Shown here: one piece after another, positions 61,516-64,000 of the stretch
Layout: every line of letters starts with the position of its first letter
Numbering within the stretch: the first letter of the stretch is position 1
Source of the DNA: Gaertneriomyces semiglobifer
Taxonomy: Eukaryota > Chytridiomycota > Chytridiomycetes > Spizellomycetales > Spizellomycetaceae
DNA length: 64,000 nt
NCBI GenBank assembly: GCA_025558075.1
Contig: JAHLKF010000025.1
Coordinates: forward strand, 1-64,000
Reading direction: 5' to 3'
The notes under the pieces: generated by a model
Seen by the model: only the letters and a program-made list of their open reading frames with translations
Told to the model about the DNA's origin: nothing
The model's database searches: none
Translations under genes and position numbers: made by a program

Positions 61516-62359
61516 TTTATATAACAGAAGCAAGGGCAGGATCCAACTCACACACCCGCCGCCCCCCCACACATGTTGTTACATACATAGCATAACTTGG
61601 GCTACACATTTCTACGCATCCTGTACACACACAAAGTACAGCAGCAGCAGCATCCAAGTTTCAAATTCAGCAGACTTCACATCCCTCACAAATAGGTGAG
61701 TTCTTATTCTTAGCCCACTCAAAGTTAGCTGTTGTGTTTGCTCGTCGCTGGAAAAAGGGTTCTGTCAGAGGCTTTCGCGTCGCTAACACACGGCTCTCAC
61801 AACAGGAAGAGGTGAGGTATTACAGTGAGCCAGCAACCATTCACGGCGAGGAGAGGAGGAGCATCACCCACCCGCCGCCCAACTACGAACAGTCTTCTTT
61901 GTTTGCTCTCTTACAAGAGAAACATCACCCGTGCCACTGTCACATTCTCAGCCTAGCCCAAAGTCGGCGTCTCATACAGTCAAGCTATTGCAGCGTTTCC
62001 CATTCAAAGCGCCGTTTGGATATCAGCAAGAGTCGTCCCTAAACTAGCCATCGCCCTAGACTTCATAGCAAACGTTTCCACCATCACTCCTCTCACTCAC
62101 TCACGAGCGCCTCAAGTATTGCATTGGTGAATCACTGTAAACGGTCGAGTGTCGAGCGTCCAAGAGTTTGGAAACGCTGGGGGCACTCCTTTGGAGTCGC
62201 ACCTGGCTAATTAGCGGATGGGGTGGTCGTAGCATCTGCTTCTTTGGAGGAGGAGGTGCTGTCCAGTTACAGACAAGTTAGTGTTTATGTCCGCCGTACG
62301 TCAGCAAGTTGCGTTGACGCTTTTGTGTATACGGCCTCAGGGTAGTTAGTTTATTCAAG

Positions 62360-62440
62360 GTAAGGCGGTGATATTCTTCTTACTCCAAGGTATCCTTCAC
62401 ACGTCGCGGAAAACTCCATTGCTAAACTCATTCCTTCTAG
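62360..62440 (+). other. Probable 5' UTR intron of ATG1
   Basis: GTAAGG donor after CAAG at 62360, a GCTAAACTCA branch-like site and TTCCTTCTAG immediately before the ATG at 62441. Length 81 nt, like the other introns here. The acceptor abuts the start codon. Confidence 0.55.
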
Positions 62441-64000
62441 ATGTCTTCTTTTCCGCCACATCCGACCACAACAATCGGTTCGTACATCATCTCTCATGAG
62501 ATCGGCAGAGGGTCGTTTGCGACCGTGTACATGGGCAAACACCTTACCACCCAGCAACCGGTTGCAGTCAAGTCCGTCAGTAGGGACAAACTGAACAGAA
62601 AGCTGGCAGAGAATTTGGAAAGTGAAATCAGAATCCTCAGAGGACTACGGCATCCGAATGTTGTCAGCTTAGTGGATATTGTGGTATGTCTCTTTTTCGA
62701 AAAATGTTAACGTACTCGATCATCAACTTGTTATTGACCTATCTTTTATTTAGAAAACGGATCGACACATTCATCTTGTCATGCAATATTGCTCTCTTGG
62801 AGATCTTTCGAATTTTATCAAGAAGCGCGGCCTAGTGACACCATCTGTCTCTACGCCAACCACACTGGAAGCGAGACCAAGTGCTAGCAGTGTTGGAAAT
62901 TCTCTGGCCGGGCCTTGGGGTGGTCTAGCGGAGAATGTCGTGCGCAATTTCATCAAGCAGTTGGCGAGTGCTTTGGAGTTTTTGAGGCAACATGAGTTAG
63001 TACATCGGGATTTAAAGCCTCAGGTAAATCTCATTGATGTGACGCTTTCATATATATTTGCCTTGACCAATATGTTGACTTTTCTTGATCATTTAGAACG
63101 TGCTTCTGCACCCGTCTCCTGAGTCTGCCACGAATTCAAACGCGCTTCCGACGTTGCTTCTCGCTGACTTTGGGTTCGCGCGCCTACTTCCGTCCACGTC
63201 TTTGGCATCCACCCTCTGCGGCTCGCCGCTGTACATGGCCCCCGAGATCTTGCGTGGTGATAAATATGATGCCAAGGCCGATCTTTGGTCATTTGGTGCT
63301 ATAGTTTATGAAATGTTATGCGGACGACCACCGTACAAGGCTATGAACCATGTCGAACTTTTGAGGAAGATTGAAAGGACAGGCGTCAAGTTTCCCGGCG
63401 AGGACACAACTGGGCGAGAACGAGGCTATAGCGTTGGGGCAGGCGGCAGTGGAGGAGGCAGCTTGGGAACGAGTCCTCGATTCCCCGGCGGCTTACCACC
63501 CATTCCTGAAGACTTGAAAGATTTGATCAAGCGGCTGCTCAAGCGCGACCCGAAGGAGAGACTAGGATTTGAAGAGTTCTTTGCGTTACCGGTTGTCGGA
63601 ATTACGGCCGCGCAGTCGGCGTCGTCTGGCTCTGGATCCCGCGGTGAATCATACCCTCACGGCGTCGGCGTGCCAATCCGTGGCAGAGATGACACTTTCA
63701 ATCTCACACCACCGACCCATGTGCACGTGATTCCTTCGTCACTGCCCGCTGGTGCATTTGCTATTCCGTACAGCTCTGCAGCGCGGCCTGAGCACGGGCG
63801 GCACCATCGCACTCCTTCATATCAATCGCATTCGTCCGCTGCGTCTCATAGTCCTTCTTCTGTGAAGGAACCTACGCCACCATTCCATCAAACGCCACCG
63901 TTTCCCGGGCATAATGTCGGTGGGGTGCGTGATCCCAAGGCACTCCCGACAACCGTGCCGAGAATGATGACCGCGCCTGGATGGATCGCACAGGAACGAC
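62441..64000 (+). CDS. ATG1: Autophagy-initiating kinase Atg1 (3' end missing)
   Basis: Ser/Thr kinase (ULK1 family) that starts autophagosome formation. Exons 62441-62683, 62754-63023 and 63097 to the window edge. Kinase motifs: [30 protein letters not shown] (joined across intron 2), [13 protein letters not shown], and the family signature [18 protein letters not shown] linker before the alphaE helix carries [20 protein letters not shown], as in other Atg1 proteins. A Gly/Ser-rich insert sits in the C-lobe before [20 protein letters not shown]. After the kinase comes a Pro/Ser/His-rich linker, as usual. The C-terminal EAT/MIT part is beyond the window. Confidence 0.95.

Larger units (their letters stand above)
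60509..62440. promoter_or_regulatory. 1.9-kb region upstream of ATG1
   Basis: The longest upstream gap next to a gene in this window. It has no convincing ORF. It holds a (CA)n run (61493-61515), a short (CAG)n run (about 61639-61652), and a good donor-like GTGAGT at 61696. A likely 5' UTR intron lies at 62360-62440. Confidence 0.45.

Noticed and set aside
61734..62042. 102-codon plus ORF upstream of ATG1
   Set aside because: Non-ATG start, low-complexity content, and position in a leader region with probable introns.

Overview
The window is nuclear DNA of a fungus. It is gene-dense, with about 30 protein genes in 64 kb on both strands. Most genes are split by short spliceosomal introns of about 54-84 nt, with GT-AG borders and in two cases GC-AG borders. 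Fungal landmarks include an Slt2-type MAP kinase, RIX7, ATG1, a MYND/Mss51-like protein and a small GPI-anchored Cys-rich protein. Several genes look more animal-like than yeast-like: an RNF32-type double-RING/IQ protein, an STN1 with the animal-type N-terminal block, TBCD, EMC10, a DNAJB6-like J protein and a GBP-type GTPase. This mixture suggests an early-diverging, possibly zoosporic (chytrid-like) fungus. That placement is inference; no rRNA or other marker is present. I saw no tRNA, rRNA, CRISPR array, transposase or integrase.

Layout. 0-7.5 kb: ORC1 (3' end cut by the window edge), HEL2/ZNF598 and proteasomal RPT6. 7.5-16 kb: an unknown ER-type membrane protein, NIT2, a diacylglycerol kinase, a B-type cyclin and a GPI-anchored protein. 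16-30 kb: SLT2-like MAPK in 12 exons, a MYND/Mss51-like protein, the tiny ATP15 gene, SPB4, a LYR protein, GFA1, STN1 and GOT1. 30-40 kb: NOG1, a J protein, ALG1, an FMP32/MCUR1-type mitochondrial protein and an unusual Ser/Thr kinase. 40-46 kb: a gene-poor stretch with two minisatellites, a small unknown protein, a GBP-like GTPase with a predicted signal peptide, and a 97-codon orphan ORF. 46-64 kb: TBCD, EMC10, RIX7, a phosducin-like protein, glutaryl-CoA dehydrogenase, an RNF32-like protein, and ATG1 (cut by the right edge).

The genes are mostly unrelated housekeeping functions, as expected for a eukaryotic chromosome. They cover ribosome assembly (SPB4, NOG1, RIX7), cell wall and glycan supply (GFA1, ALG1, SLT2), ER biogenesis (EMC10, GOT1), tubulin and protein folding (TBCD, phosducin-like, J protein) and mitochondria (ATP15, LYR protein, FMP32, GCDH). 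Many neighbours are head-to-head with short shared promoters, e.g. TBCD/EMC10 at 155 bp. I did not find a convincing new multi-gene system. The most unusual items are the secreted/ER-targeted GBP-like GTPase, the paired 35-bp and 32-bp minisatellites, the 19- and 23-nt micro-exons, and the GC-AG introns. Exon borders were set by hand from splice motifs, frame continuity and family resemblance. In each multi-exon gene the total coding length came out as a multiple of three.
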